From contig CAIYYI010000230.1 in assembly GCA_903930345.1 (NCBI GenBank), positions 1 through 64,000 on the forward strand: a DNA stretch of 64,000 nucleotides. Reading direction: 5' to 3'. The notes beneath the pieces are model-generated. The model saw only the letters and a program-made list of their open reading frames with translations, was not told the origin of the DNA and did not search any database. Source of the stretch: an uncultured Verrucomicrobiota bacterium. GTDB taxonomy: Bacteria; Verrucomicrobiota; Verrucomicrobiia; Limisphaerales; CAIYYI01. The position numbers were made by a program, and so were the translations under genes. Positions 46,274 through 55,918 of the stretch are shown here, piece by piece (position 1 is the stretch's first letter; every line of letters begins with the position of its first letter).

Positions 46274-47476
46274 TTACTCGCTTAAGGCGGCGTCCCAATC
46301 CTTCCAGACCGGCTCATACCCCAGCCAACGGATTTTCTCGGCCACTTCCTCCGCCGACCGTTCATCGGCAATTTGAAATTGTTCGGTGGCCTGGGTGGCA
46401 CCCGCGCTGGCGGGGGCCCACTCGCTGGCACCCGGGGTCAGCTCCATGATCCGTCCGCCCTTGGTGGTGTGGACTTTGTCGTTCCCAGCGCCGGTGTAAC
46501 CGCCGGGTTCGGTGTGGCTGCCCGCGCTGATCAGCGTGATGCCCAAGGGTAGCAGGCCGTCGCGCAACTGGGGTTTCTCCCGGGTGGAGAGCACCAGGCC
46601 CACATCCGGGAACATCAGCCGGTAGGCGGCCACCAATTGGACCATTTCCCGGTCGGTCATGTGGGTGAGTGGTTGGAATTCCCCGGCGCAAGGCCGCAGG
46701 CGGGGCAGGGAGATGGTCACCGTCGATTTCCAGCAGTTCCGTTGCAGGTAGGCGGCATGGGCGGCCACGCTCAACGCTTCCCGACGCCATTCCGAAAGCC
46801 CGTAAAGCGCGCCGATGCCCAGCCGCCGAAATCCGGCTTGGTACGCCCGTTCCGGCGTTTCCATGCGCCAGTCGAAATTCCGTTTGGGACCGGAGATGTG
46901 CATGTCCGCGTACACCGCCCGATCATAGGTTTCCTGATAGACCACCAGACCTTCCGCCCCGGCTTGCACCAAGGGGCGGTATTCCTCGGCCTCCATCGGT
47001 CCGATTTCCAGCGAGACCGAGGGCATTTCCTCGTGCATCACTCGGATGCAATCCTGCAGGTAGCTGCCGGAAACAAACTTGGGATGTTCTCCGGCGACCA
47101 ACAGCAGGTTGCGAAAGCCTTGTGCCTTGATCGCCCGGGCCTCCCGTAGCACCTCATCCAAGCTCAGGGTTACCCGCAGGATGGCATTATCCCGGGAGAA
47201 CCCGCAATACTTGCAGTTGTTGATGCATTCGTTGGAGAGGTAGAGCGGTGCAAACAGCCGGATGACCCGTCCAAAGCGTTGCCGGGTCAACTGTTGCGAT
47301 TTCTGGCACAGGGTTTCCAGGCACGCCCCCGCCGCCGGGGAGATCAGCACGGCGAAATCCGCCAAAGTCAGGGAATCTTTGCCCAGACAGGCTTGGACGG
47401 CGGCCGGGGTGGCCGCCATGCTCTGCCGCACGAGGCTGGCCAGCGGCAGCGCATTGAACTCTGCAACGAAACTCAT
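46274..47476 (-). CDS. thiH: 2-iminoacetate synthase (ThiH), radical SAM
   Basis: APLYLSNECINNCKYCGFSRDN; NLLLVAGEHPK; SLEIGPMEAEEYRPLVQAGAEGLVVYQETYD. Confidence 0.92.
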   Translation of the reverse strand: MSFVAEFNALPLASLVRQSMAATPAAVQACLGKDSLTLADFAVLISPAAGACLETLCQKSQQLTRQRFGRVIRLFAPLYLSNECINNCKYCGFSRDNAILRVTLSLDEVLREARAIKAQGFRNLLLVAGEHPKFVSGSYLQDCIRVMHEEMPSVSLEIGPMEAEEYRPLVQAGAEGLVVYQETYDRAVYADMHISGPKRNFDWRMETPERAYQAGFRRLGIGALYGLSEWRREALSVAAHAAYLQRNCWKSTVTISLPRLRPCAGEFQPLTHMTDREMVQLVAAYRLMFPDVGLVLSTREKPQLRDGLLPLGITLISAGSHTEPGGYTGAGNDKVHTTKGGRIMELTPGASEWAPASAGATQATEQFQIADERSAEEVAEKIRWLGYEPVWKDWDAALSE

Positions 47477-47530
47477 GCCAACACTTAACCACCGGATGCC
47501 GGGTAAACCAAGCGGAGAATGGCCCGATTC

Positions 47531-47914
47531 TCAACCGGTTTGCCGACGCAGCCGAGTGAGTTCGACGAAATGCCGGTCATCATGCTCCAGTTCGAGGTTA
47601 TAATGCCAGGCGCAGGCAGCCACCAGTAAGTCAGTGACCGGGAAGCGCATTCCCTGTTGCCGCCCCAGATCCGCCAGTGCACAAGCACTTTGCCACACCT
47701 CATTGGTAATCGGGTAATCGGGGATCTCTTGCTCGAACTCACGCAAGATGCGACGTTCATAGTCGCTGCCGATCCCGGCCCAAAGTTCCAATCGAATGGG
47801 CATGCACCACGCAGCTTGACCGTTTTTGACCAAGTCAAGCAGTCGGGCGCGAATGACCGGATCCCCCTGGCGCCGGAATGCGTGGATCCAACATCCGGTG
47901 TCCACGAGTTTCAT
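47531..47914 (-). CDS. vapC: PIN-domain toxin (VapC-like)
   Basis: MKLVDTGCWIHAFRRQGD...; acidic PIN residues; overlaps the upstream antitoxin gene. Confidence 0.85.
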   Translation of the reverse strand: MKLVDTGCWIHAFRRQGDPVIRARLLDLVKNGQAAWCMPIRLELWAGIGSDYERRILREFEQEIPDYPITNEVWQSACALADLGRQQGMRFPVTDLLVAACAWHYNLELEHDDRHFVELTRLRRQTG

Positions 47915-48129
47915 CGGTGGGGAGACTGTTCCTTGTCTTCAAGCGCTTCAACTTCTTCGTTGGTCATAAGCGTATCAAAGGTGCCGAAATACCCCACCAG
48001 AGAGGCCAGGCGTTGACGGTGGTTATAGTCGGACACGGCGGTGAGGATTGCTTCTCGTTTGGTCTTGGCTTTGGTGTATTTCATCACCTCCCGCAATTCG
48101 TTGTCTGGAATATCCAGGGACGTCTTCAT
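47911..48129 (-). CDS. vapB: VapB-like antitoxin
   Basis: MKTSLDIPDNELREVMKYTKAKTKREAILTAVSDYNHRQR, RHH-type antitoxin pattern; 4-bp overlap with vapC. Confidence 0.82.
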   Translation of the reverse strand: MKTSLDIPDNELREVMKYTKAKTKREAILTAVSDYNHRQRLASLVGYFGTFDTLMTNEEVEALEDKEQSPHR

Positions 48130-48275
48130 GATTCTAATCAATATCCATTTGTATTCCTTGTCAAGTCGATCTGGAATCCTATTTTCCAAATACGGTATTC
48201 ATCGTAATCCGGAATGTTGTGGAAACCGAATTGCATCCCGGCGGCTTCCAGCTATCCTGACTCCCGGTCGCACCG

Positions 48276-49652
48276 ATGCATCCGCAGGAAGAAACCATTG
48301 CCGCCATTGCCACCCCCCTCGGCGAGGGAGGGCTGGCGGTCATTCGGATTTCCGGCGTGGCAGCCCTGGCAGTGGCAGACCGCTGTTTTCAGCCGCACGG
48401 GAAACGTTCACTGGCCCCTTCCCAAGCGCCCAGTCACACGCTCCAATACGGCCACATTCACCAGCAAGGGCGGCTCATTGATGAGGTGCTGGTGGCGGTC
48501 ATGCGCGCCCCCCGCACTTACACGTGCGAGGATGTGGTGGAGATTTCCTGCCATGGCGGCCTGCTGCCTGCCCGGATGGTGTTGGAGGCCGTGTTGCAAG
48601 CGGGTGCCCGGCTCGCGCATCCTGGGGAATTCACCCGGCGCGCCTTCCTGCATGGCCGGCTGGACCTGGCCCAGGCCGAAGCCGTGGCGGATCTGATCCA
48701 TTCCCGCACGGAGCTATCCCTGGCAGCGGCCCAGGAGCAGTTGGCCGGCCGCTTTTCACAACGCATCAACACCCTGCGCAAGGACCTGCTGGGCATGCTG
48801 GCGCACGTGGAGGCACACATTGATTTTCCCGACGAGGACATCGCGCCCGACACCCGCGACCAATTGTGCCAGCGCCTGACGCGCGGGATTGGGTTCATGG
48901 ATGAGCTGCTGCGCACCGCCCGGGAGGGGCAGTTGCTGCGGCGCGGGGTGCGTGCGGCGATCATCGGCCGCCCCAACGCGGGCAAATCCAGCCTGCTGAA
49001 CCTGCTGCTGGGCCATGAGCGGGCCATCGTTTCGCCCATCCCCGGCACCACGCGCGACACAATTGAGGAGACGGCCAACATCCGGGGCATTCCGGTCGTT
49101 TTCATCGATACCGCCGGCCTGCGCGAGGGGGGGGATGAGATTGAGGTGGAGGGTATCCGGCGCACGCTGGCCAAGGTGGAGCAGGCGGAGGTATTGCTGC
49201 ACGTGGTGGATGGAGCAGAGCCGCTTTCCGCGACGGACCGGCAGTACCTGGAAAGCCTGGCCGGGCGGCCCCGGTTGGTGGTTCGCAATAAGTCCGATTT
49301 GCCCGCTCGGTTCGCGCTGCCGCCGGAGGACCCGGTCCGCTGCGTGCCGGTCTGTTGCACCACGGGCGAGGGGTTGGAGGCGCTGAAGGACGCGCTCAAG
49401 GAAATGGTCTGGGCCGGAGAGATCCGGGCGGAGATGTTGCAGGTGATGGTCAATGCCCGGCATCAGGACGCCCTGCTGCGGGCCCGGGAGGCCGGGTTGC
49501 GCACCCGCGAGGCGCTCTCCGCCGGACTGACGCTCGAACTGGTGGCCATGGACTTGCGCATCGCGGTCAACGCGGTGGGTGAAATCGTGGGACAGACCAG
49601 CACGGAAGACCTGCTGGACACCATCTTCAGCACCTTTTGCATCGGTAAGTGA
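48276..49652 (+). CDS. mnmE: tRNA modification GTPase MnmE
   Basis: ETIAAIATPLGEGGLAVIRISG; GRPNAGKSSLLN; GTTRDTIEE; DTAGLRE; C-terminal CIGK. Confidence 0.97.
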   Translation: MHPQEETIAAIATPLGEGGLAVIRISGVAALAVADRCFQPHGKRSLAPSQAPSHTLQYGHIHQQGRLIDEVLVAVMRAPRTYTCEDVVEISCHGGLLPARMVLEAVLQAGARLAHPGEFTRRAFLHGRLDLAQAEAVADLIHSRTELSLAAAQEQLAGRFSQRINTLRKDLLGMLAHVEAHIDFPDEDIAPDTRDQLCQRLTRGIGFMDELLRTAREGQLLRRGVRAAIIGRPNAGKSSLLNLLLGHERAIVSPIPGTTRDTIEETANIRGIPVVFIDTAGLREGGDEIEVEGIRRTLAKVEQAEVLLHVVDGAEPLSATDRQYLESLAGRPRLVVRNKSDLPARFALPPEDPVRCVPVCCTTGEGLEALKDALKEMVWAGEIRAEMLQVMVNARHQDALLRAREAGLRTREALSAGLTLELVAMDLRIAVNAVGEIVGQTSTEDLLDTIFSTFCIGK

Positions 49653-49661
49653 CGCCGCCGC

Positions 49662-50387
49662 TCACTCGCCCAAGTTGCGTTTCAGCAGGGCCACCAGTTT
49701 GGCGGGGCTCACCACGGTCACAATGCGACCCTTCACGGTCACGAGGTTCTGTTCCCGGAATTTGGCGAGGGTGCGGGAGAACGTCTCGCTTACCGTGCCG
49801 AGTTCGGCCGCCAGGACGCGCTTGGTCATTTTCAGCTCGATCTGGCAGGGCGTGGGACTTTGGGGGTTGGGACAGCGTTTGACCAGCCAGTTGGCCAGGC
49901 GCGTTTCCACATCCTTCAGCGTCAGGTCCTCCAGTTGACCGACCAGCACGCGCAGGTGCATGCTCATGGCTCCCAGCATGCGCAAGGCCAGCTCCGGTTG
50001 GTGCTTGAGCAGGCCCAGAAAGCCGCTCTTCTGCACCAGCAGCACCTGGCTGGGTTCCAGCGCCCGCGCATCGGCCGGATACCCGCTGGTGGTGGCCAGG
50101 GTGGCCTCCGCAAAGGAATCCCCCGTGCGGAACACCTGAATGATCTGTTCCTTGCCGGCCTGGTTCACCCGATGCACATTCACCGAGCCTTGCTGCACGA
50201 TGTAAAAGCCGGGCGAAGGTTCCCCTTCCCGAAACAGATACTCGCCCTTCTCCAGCCGGCGCACCACGGTGATGCCCGCCACGTTGTTGAGATCGGCCTG
50301 GGGCAGCCCGGCAAACAACTGGCAGGAGCGCAGGGTGTTGACAAAGGCGGCCTGTTTAAGATCGGCCAGGCTTTTGTTTTCAGTCAT
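49662..50387 (-). CDS. Crp/Fnr-family transcriptional regulator
   Basis: cNMP-binding fold FREGEPSPGFYIVQQGSVNVHR; C-terminal HTH KRVLAAELGTVSETFSRTLAKFREQNLV. Confidence 0.9.
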   Translation of the reverse strand: MTENKSLADLKQAAFVNTLRSCQLFAGLPQADLNNVAGITVVRRLEKGEYLFREGEPSPGFYIVQQGSVNVHRVNQAGKEQIIQVFRTGDSFAEATLATTSGYPADARALEPSQVLLVQKSGFLGLLKHQPELALRMLGAMSMHLRVLVGQLEDLTLKDVETRLANWLVKRCPNPQSPTPCQIELKMTKRVLAAELGTVSETFSRTLAKFREQNLVTVKGRIVTVVSPAKLVALLKRNLGE

Positions 50388-50586
50388 AGTGTATCGGCCC
50401 GATCCGCCGCGTGTTCAACCCGGGGGGCAGGGCGGTTGCCCGCCGCTCGAAGCGATTCTTTTAGGACGGTGCGCCGATGGGACAAACCTTCACCATTTCC
50501 AGGCATTCGTCCAGCCTCCATTCCGCCCATTTCCGGGCAACTGCGATCACGCTTGAATTTCCGGTGCTTTAGGAAACACTCCCGAC

Positions 50587-52428
50587 ATGGTTGCTGACAA
50601 ACCGAATCGGAAAGGTGACGTGGTTCCCGGAGTTTTGGGAGTGGAGGGGGGCGGCACCCGCACCTCAGCTTGCTGGCTGCCGCTGGACGGTTCGGCCGCG
50701 ATCACGCGGGAGTTTGGCCCGGCCAACCTGAAGTTGATCAAGGACGCACAATTAGTGCGGTTGTTTCGGTCGCTGGCCCGCGCATTTCCTGCTCCGCAAG
50801 CGGTGGTGGTGGGATTGGCCGGGGCACGCACCCAAGCTGATTGGCAACGCATCGAGAGGACAGCGGGCCGGGTTTGGCCGAAAGTGCCGGTGCGTGGCAC
50901 CAATGATTTGGTGACCGCCCTGGCTTCAGCCCAGGCGCAGCATCCGGAGATTTCGCGTCGGATATTGGTGTTAAGTGGCACCGGCTCATGTTGTTATGGT
51001 CAGGATAAAACGGGCAGAACCTGCCAGGTGGGCGGTTGGGGACATTGGCTGGGGGATCAAGGGAGCGCGTATGCTGTCGGACTGCGAGCGTTGCGAACGG
51101 TTGTGGCCGTGCGCGATTCTTCCGGTCACTGGCCGACCTTGGGTCAGGCACTACTCCGGCAACTCCAATTGAACGAGCCCAACCAGTTCATCCCGTGGAT
51201 CCAAACAGCGGAGAAAGCCCAAGTGGCGGCTTTGGCCATGGTGGTGGAAAAACGGGCAGCCAAACGGGATCCTCTGGCGCAAAGCATTCTGGCGGAGGAG
51301 GCTGAGCGGCTAGCCTCCGATGCGGCCGCATGTGCCCTGCGGTTGGGGCCATCCGGGCAACCGGCGGTATTTGTGCTGGCGGGTGGAATGATGGTGAAGG
51401 GTTCCCGATTTCGGCAGCTTTTTTTGGCCCGGTTACTTCGGAATTGGCCCACGGCTTGCCCGGTGACTCCGGACCAGTCCGGTTCTTATGGTGCCGCGTG
51501 CCTGGCTCAGGAGTTGTTATCCTCAGCCACCCCCCAACACCAAGGTGAGGTGACACTAGAGGCACCTGCCATCCGGACCTTGGACTTTTCGTCATCATCC
51601 TTATCTTCGCTGCCTCCAACGGAGCAGCGCAACCCACGTTCCAACCGATTGGACCGTATGAGCTTAAATGAAGCGATTGCGTTGATGCTGACGGAGGAGG
51701 ATCACGTGGTTGCCGCGCTGCGCGAGCAGGCAACGGTGATTGAAAAAACCATCCAGCGGGTGGTGCGCGCTTTTCGACAGGGAGGGCGGCTCTTTTACGT
51801 GGGAGCCGGCACCAGTGGCCGCTTGGGGATTCTTGATGCCAGCGAATGTCCCCCCACTTTTCGGACCCCTCCGGAGTGGGTTCAGGGGATTATCGCCGGG
51901 GGGCAACGGGCCATATGGGAGGCCGTGGAGGGCGCGGAGGATGACGTGACCGCCGGGGCGCAGGCGATCATCCACCGGGGAGTGACTGCGCGGGATGTGG
52001 TTGTGGGCATCGCCGCCAGCGGTCGCACGCCGTTCGTGTGGGGCGCCTTGAAACAGGCCGACAAGGTGGGGGCCACCACAGTGCTTTTGTGTTTTAACCC
52101 GCAGCCGCCGCAGCCGAAAGGATGGCGGCCTGATTTGGTGATCGCCGCCAATACGGGTCCAGAAATATTGACCGGATCCACCCGGTTGAAGGCGGGGACC
52201 GCCACCAAGCTGGTGCTGAATATGATCACCACGCTGTCCATGGTGCGGCTGGGCAAAGTGGCGGGCAACTTGATGGTGGATTTGAATCCTTCCAACACCA
52301 AACTGCGGGATCGGGCGGTGCGGATCGTGACGGAACTGACGGGGTGTGCTCCCGCGCCTGCCCGGCAGGCACTGGAGCAGCAGGAGTGGCGGCTTCAGAG
52401 GACGCTGGTGAAATTGGGTTGGAAATAG
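50587..52428 (+). CDS. murQ: Amino-sugar kinase (BadF/BadG/BcrA/D-type) fused to N-acetylmuramic acid 6-phosphate etherase
   Basis: N-terminus GVEGGGTRTSACWLPLDG...VLSGTGSCCYG; C-terminus LFYVGAGTSGRLGILDASECPPTF...VVGIAASGRTPFVWGAL. Confidence 0.9.
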   Translation: MVADKPNRKGDVVPGVLGVEGGGTRTSACWLPLDGSAAITREFGPANLKLIKDAQLVRLFRSLARAFPAPQAVVVGLAGARTQADWQRIERTAGRVWPKVPVRGTNDLVTALASAQAQHPEISRRILVLSGTGSCCYGQDKTGRTCQVGGWGHWLGDQGSAYAVGLRALRTVVAVRDSSGHWPTLGQALLRQLQLNEPNQFIPWIQTAEKAQVAALAMVVEKRAAKRDPLAQSILAEEAERLASDAAACALRLGPSGQPAVFVLAGGMMVKGSRFRQLFLARLLRNWPTACPVTPDQSGSYGAACLAQELLSSATPQHQGEVTLEAPAIRTLDFSSSSLSSLPPTEQRNPRSNRLDRMSLNEAIALMLTEEDHVVAALREQATVIEKTIQRVVRAFRQGGRLFYVGAGTSGRLGILDASECPPTFRTPPEWVQGIIAGGQRAIWEAVEGAEDDVTAGAQAIIHRGVTARDVVVGIAASGRTPFVWGALKQADKVGATTVLLCFNPQPPQPKGWRPDLVIAANTGPEILTGSTRLKAGTATKLVLNMITTLSMVRLGKVAGNLMVDLNPSNTKLRDRAVRIVTELTGCAPAPARQALEQQEWRLQRTLVKLGWK

Positions 52429-52576
52429 TTTTTCCGCAACATGAGCTTGTATTTTTCGCGGAATTGTAGATATTTACACAAATATCTTGGCCCTGAGTAA
52501 CGCTCTGCGACTCAAGTTGAATGCGGGTGTTTACGGTTTTCAGCTCAGGAAATAACGCAGGGCACGCTCGAACATT

Positions 52577-53506
52577 ATGCCATCCAGCACAACTCGAAAG
52601 GAACCGGTTCGGTTGAAATTTTGGGGCGTCCGTGGTTCCATTCCCACTCCCGGGCCTGAAACCGTGCATTATGGCGGTAATACGGCCTGCTTGGAGTTTC
52701 GCGGGGATGGCGAGTTGATCATTCTGGATGCCGGTTCCGGCATGCGGCCGCTTGGTCTTTCCCTTGCCCGTGAGTTTAAAGGGAAGCCGATGTCTGTCAC
52801 CTTGCTGATCACCCATACGCACTGGGATCACATTCAGGGTTTCCCCTTCTTTGTCCCCGCCTACATGCCCCAGAACAGCATTCGCATCCTCGGCTACGAA
52901 GGGGCCAAACATGGCTTGGAGGAAACCTTGTCCGGACAGATGGAGAGCCCGTACTTCCCCATCGGCATGAACCAGATGCCGGGAAACATCGTCATTCAGG
53001 AGCTGCGGGATTTGCAGTTCAACATCGGGAAAATCAAGATCACGGCCGCCTACATGAATCATCCCGGCATCTGTGTCGGTTACCGCCTGACCACCAGCGC
53101 CGGTTCCATCGTTTACATCCCTGACAACGAGAATTTTGTCCGTTTCAAGGCCCATCCCGGGGCTAACCAGGCGGACACCCAGAGCAAGGCCGCGATCGAA
53201 TACGCCCGCAAACAGGAGCAGAAACAAATCGAATTCATTCAGGGGGCAGATATTCTGGTGATTGATTCCCAGTACGATACGCAGGAATACGAATCGCACG
53301 TGGGGTGGGGGCACAGTTGTGTGGATGATTCCGTCACCATGGGGATTAAGGGACGGGTGAAGAAGCTGTTTCTTTTTCACCATGACCCGACGCACAGTGA
53401 TGAGAAGGTGAGCCAGATGCTCGAACATGCCCGCCAGCTGGTCAAGGCACAGGGTGCCGACCTATGCGTGGATGCTGCGCGTGAATCTCTGGAAATCGTT
53501 TTGTAG
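52577..53506 (+). CDS. MBL-fold metallohydrolase
   Basis: GVRGSIPTPGPETVHYGGNTACLEF; LLITHTHWDHIQGFPFF. Confidence 0.9.
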   Translation: MPSSTTRKEPVRLKFWGVRGSIPTPGPETVHYGGNTACLEFRGDGELIILDAGSGMRPLGLSLAREFKGKPMSVTLLITHTHWDHIQGFPFFVPAYMPQNSIRILGYEGAKHGLEETLSGQMESPYFPIGMNQMPGNIVIQELRDLQFNIGKIKITAAYMNHPGICVGYRLTTSAGSIVYIPDNENFVRFKAHPGANQADTQSKAAIEYARKQEQKQIEFIQGADILVIDSQYDTQEYESHVGWGHSCVDDSVTMGIKGRVKKLFLFHHDPTHSDEKVSQMLEHARQLVKAQGADLCVDAARESLEIVL

Positions 53507-53528
53507 CCGTAGAGCGCATGCTCAGGCG

Positions 53529-53546
53529 CACGCCCCAATGGGCGTG
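53529..53546. other. Intergenic hairpin between the two MBL genes
   Basis: CACGCCC-CAAT-GGGCGTG, perfect 7-bp stem. Confidence 0.4.
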
Positions 53547-53610
53547 TAAGAGGGTGAGGATCGGCAGCCAATGCGCTGTTGGTGCCCACGTTCACGGTGT
53601 TGCCACCGAC

Positions 53611-54978
53611 ATGAAAACAGTCATCTTGATTGATGAGGATCTGGCCTCCCGCGAGGCCATGGCGGGCTGGCTCACCGACGCCGGTTGGCGCGTGGTCGTG
53701 GCGGAAGACGGCGAGGTGGGTTTGGACCTCATCCAAAGGCACCCGCCAGAACTGGTCGTCTGCGACTTGCTCATGCCCCGCTGCAACGGCTTTCAACTTT
53801 GCCGGACCGTTCGCAAAGATCCCCAGCTCAAGGACAAAACCAAGCTCATTGTCACCACTGCCAGCGGGTATATGACGGACCGGCTCAATGCCACCGATGC
53901 CGGGGCCAATGAGTGTGTGGTCAAGCCGATCCAGCGGTTGGAGTTTCTGCGGTTGGTGCAGGCGTTAACCACCGGTGAGACCACCCTGTTGACCCGTAAA
54001 TCCACGCAGGACAACATCCGTTTTGATCGGCCACCCAATGTTCCGGCACTGCCGCTGGATGATCCTGTGCGGCTCCGTTTCTGGGGCGTGCGGGGGTCCA
54101 TTCCCACTCCAGGCCCTGCCACTGTTCGGTACGGTGGTAACACCTCCTGTTTGGAGGTGCGGGCGGATGGCGAAATCATCATTCTGGACGCTGGCACCGG
54201 CATTGCCCCCTTGGGCGCGCATCTGGCCCAGGAGTTCAAAGGTCGTTCCTTCGATATCTCCATCCTGATTTCGCATACCCATTGGGATCACATTCAGGGT
54301 TTTCCCTTTTTCGAACCTGCTTATAATCCCGCCAACGGTGTGCGCATCATCGGGTTCAAGGGGGCGCGCGAAGGGCTTGCCTCCACCTTGTCCAGCCAGA
54401 TGGAGAGCCCGTTCTTCCCCATCCGCATGCAGCAGATCCCGGCCAATATCTCGGTGGAGGAAATGCGCGATTTGAAGTTCAAGATCGGGGCTGTGAGTGT
54501 GGAGGCCACCTACTTGAACCATCCCGGGCTGTGCATGGGCTACCGTATCAATACCAGTTGCGGCTCCATCGCCTATCTTCCTGACAATGAGCCTTATCAG
54601 CGCTTCAAGTACCACACCGCTTCCCCTGAAACTGCCAACTCGGTGGAATCCTTGGAATATGCCCGCCGCCAGGATCAACGCATCGTGGATTTCATCCAGG
54701 GTGCGGACATTCTGGTGATCGATTCCCAGTACGATGCCACGGAGTACCAAACGCGCATCGGGTGGGGGCACGGTTGCGTGGATGATGTGGTGGCTCTGGC
54801 CCTGAGCGCCAAGGTCAAGCGGTTGTTTCTATTCCACCATGATCCCCGGCACAACGACGATTTCATCGACAAAATGGCCGAATGGGGTTCCAACTTCGTG
54901 ACCATGCTCGGGGACACCCTGCCGGTGGAGTGCGCCCGTGAGGGCTTGGAGATCATCCTGCCGCGCCCACAGCCGTAA
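53611..54978 (+). CDS. Response-regulator receiver domain fused to an MBL-fold hydrolase
   Basis: MKTVILIDEDLASREAMAGWL...LVVCDLLMPRCNGFQLCR...KPIQRLEFL receiver; then GVRGSIPTPGPATVRYGGNTSCLEV and ISHTHWDHIQGFPFF. Confidence 0.9.
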   Translation: MKTVILIDEDLASREAMAGWLTDAGWRVVVAEDGEVGLDLIQRHPPELVVCDLLMPRCNGFQLCRTVRKDPQLKDKTKLIVTTASGYMTDRLNATDAGANECVVKPIQRLEFLRLVQALTTGETTLLTRKSTQDNIRFDRPPNVPALPLDDPVRLRFWGVRGSIPTPGPATVRYGGNTSCLEVRADGEIIILDAGTGIAPLGAHLAQEFKGRSFDISILISHTHWDHIQGFPFFEPAYNPANGVRIIGFKGAREGLASTLSSQMESPFFPIRMQQIPANISVEEMRDLKFKIGAVSVEATYLNHPGLCMGYRINTSCGSIAYLPDNEPYQRFKYHTASPETANSVESLEYARRQDQRIVDFIQGADILVIDSQYDATEYQTRIGWGHGCVDDVVALALSAKVKRLFLFHHDPRHNDDFIDKMAEWGSNFVTMLGDTLPVECAREGLEIILPRPQP

Positions 54979-54985
54979 GCACCAT

Positions 54986-55909
54986 TCAGTTTTCCGCCGT
55001 CAGCTTTTCCTGCTTCATCCACTTCAGGGCATTCGTCTGCCAGGAATCCCACATGGGACCCTTGTACCCATTGAGCCCATGGCCACCGCTGGGCAATTCC
55101 AGGTATTGGCTGGGGATGCCTTTTGCCTGCAATGCGGCAAGGAAATTCCGGCTGTTATCGGGTGTCACCACAGTGTCATCCTTCGCGTGGGTCAGAAAGG
55201 CGGGCGGGGTTCTTTGGGTGATTTGCAGTTCGTTGGAGAAGAGTTTTACCAGGGCGGGTGGCGGATTAACTCCCAGCAGGTTGGCGCGCGATCCCCCATG
55301 GGTGTTGGTCCCCATGCTGATCACGGGGTAAACCAGAATCATGAAATCCGGTCGGCAGTTGATCCGTTGAATGGGGTCCGTTGCGGCGGCGTCTCCGGCG
55401 TCAAAGTGAGTGCCGGCGGTGGCCGCGAGGTGGCCTCCGGCGGAAAAACCCATGATGCCGATGCGGTTGGGCTTCAAATTCCATGCTTTTGACTGGGCGC
55501 GGGTGGTGCGGATCGCCCGTTGGGCGTCCAGCAACGGCACCAGATAACGCCCCTTGGGCAGTCGGTACTCCAGCACCACGCCGGTGATCCCCTGGCCGTT
55601 AAGCCAGCGGGCGATGCCGTGGCCTTCAGCTCCGGTCACCAGTCCGCCGTAGCCTCCGCCCGGGCAAATGACGATGGCGGTGCCATTGGGGTACTCTGGG
55701 TGATGCACGGTGATCCTGGCCGTGTTCGTCTCGGTCTGCCCATTGCCCAAGGGGGCACCCTCCGGCCACAGGGGCAACGGCAGAGGATCGGCCGCCTGCC
55801 CCACTGCTGAGGCCGCCAGCAGGAGCAGGGCGGCACACAGACCGGTGAGGGTGGCAGTGATTCCGGATGTCTTCAGGGGCGAATTCAGCATTTCATTCAC
55901 GGTCTTCAT
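54986..55909 (-). CDS. Secreted alpha/beta-hydrolase (esterase/lipase-like)
   Basis: AIVICPGGGYGGLVTGAEGHGIARWLNGQGI; IGIMGFSAGGHLAAT; HAKDDTVVTPDNS; GGHGLNGYKG. Confidence 0.88.
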   Translation of the reverse strand: MKTVNEMLNSPLKTSGITATLTGLCAALLLLAASAVGQAADPLPLPLWPEGAPLGNGQTETNTARITVHHPEYPNGTAIVICPGGGYGGLVTGAEGHGIARWLNGQGITGVVLEYRLPKGRYLVPLLDAQRAIRTTRAQSKAWNLKPNRIGIMGFSAGGHLAATAGTHFDAGDAAATDPIQRINCRPDFMILVYPVISMGTNTHGGSRANLLGVNPPPALVKLFSNELQITQRTPPAFLTHAKDDTVVTPDNSRNFLAALQAKGIPSQYLELPSGGHGLNGYKGPMWDSWQTNALKWMKQEKLTAEN

Positions 55910-55918
55910 GCGGTGAGA

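Noticed and set aside
46200-47530. TPP riboswitch near thiH
   Set aside because: Only ~54 bp separate thiH from vapC and no thi-box-like sequence was seen.
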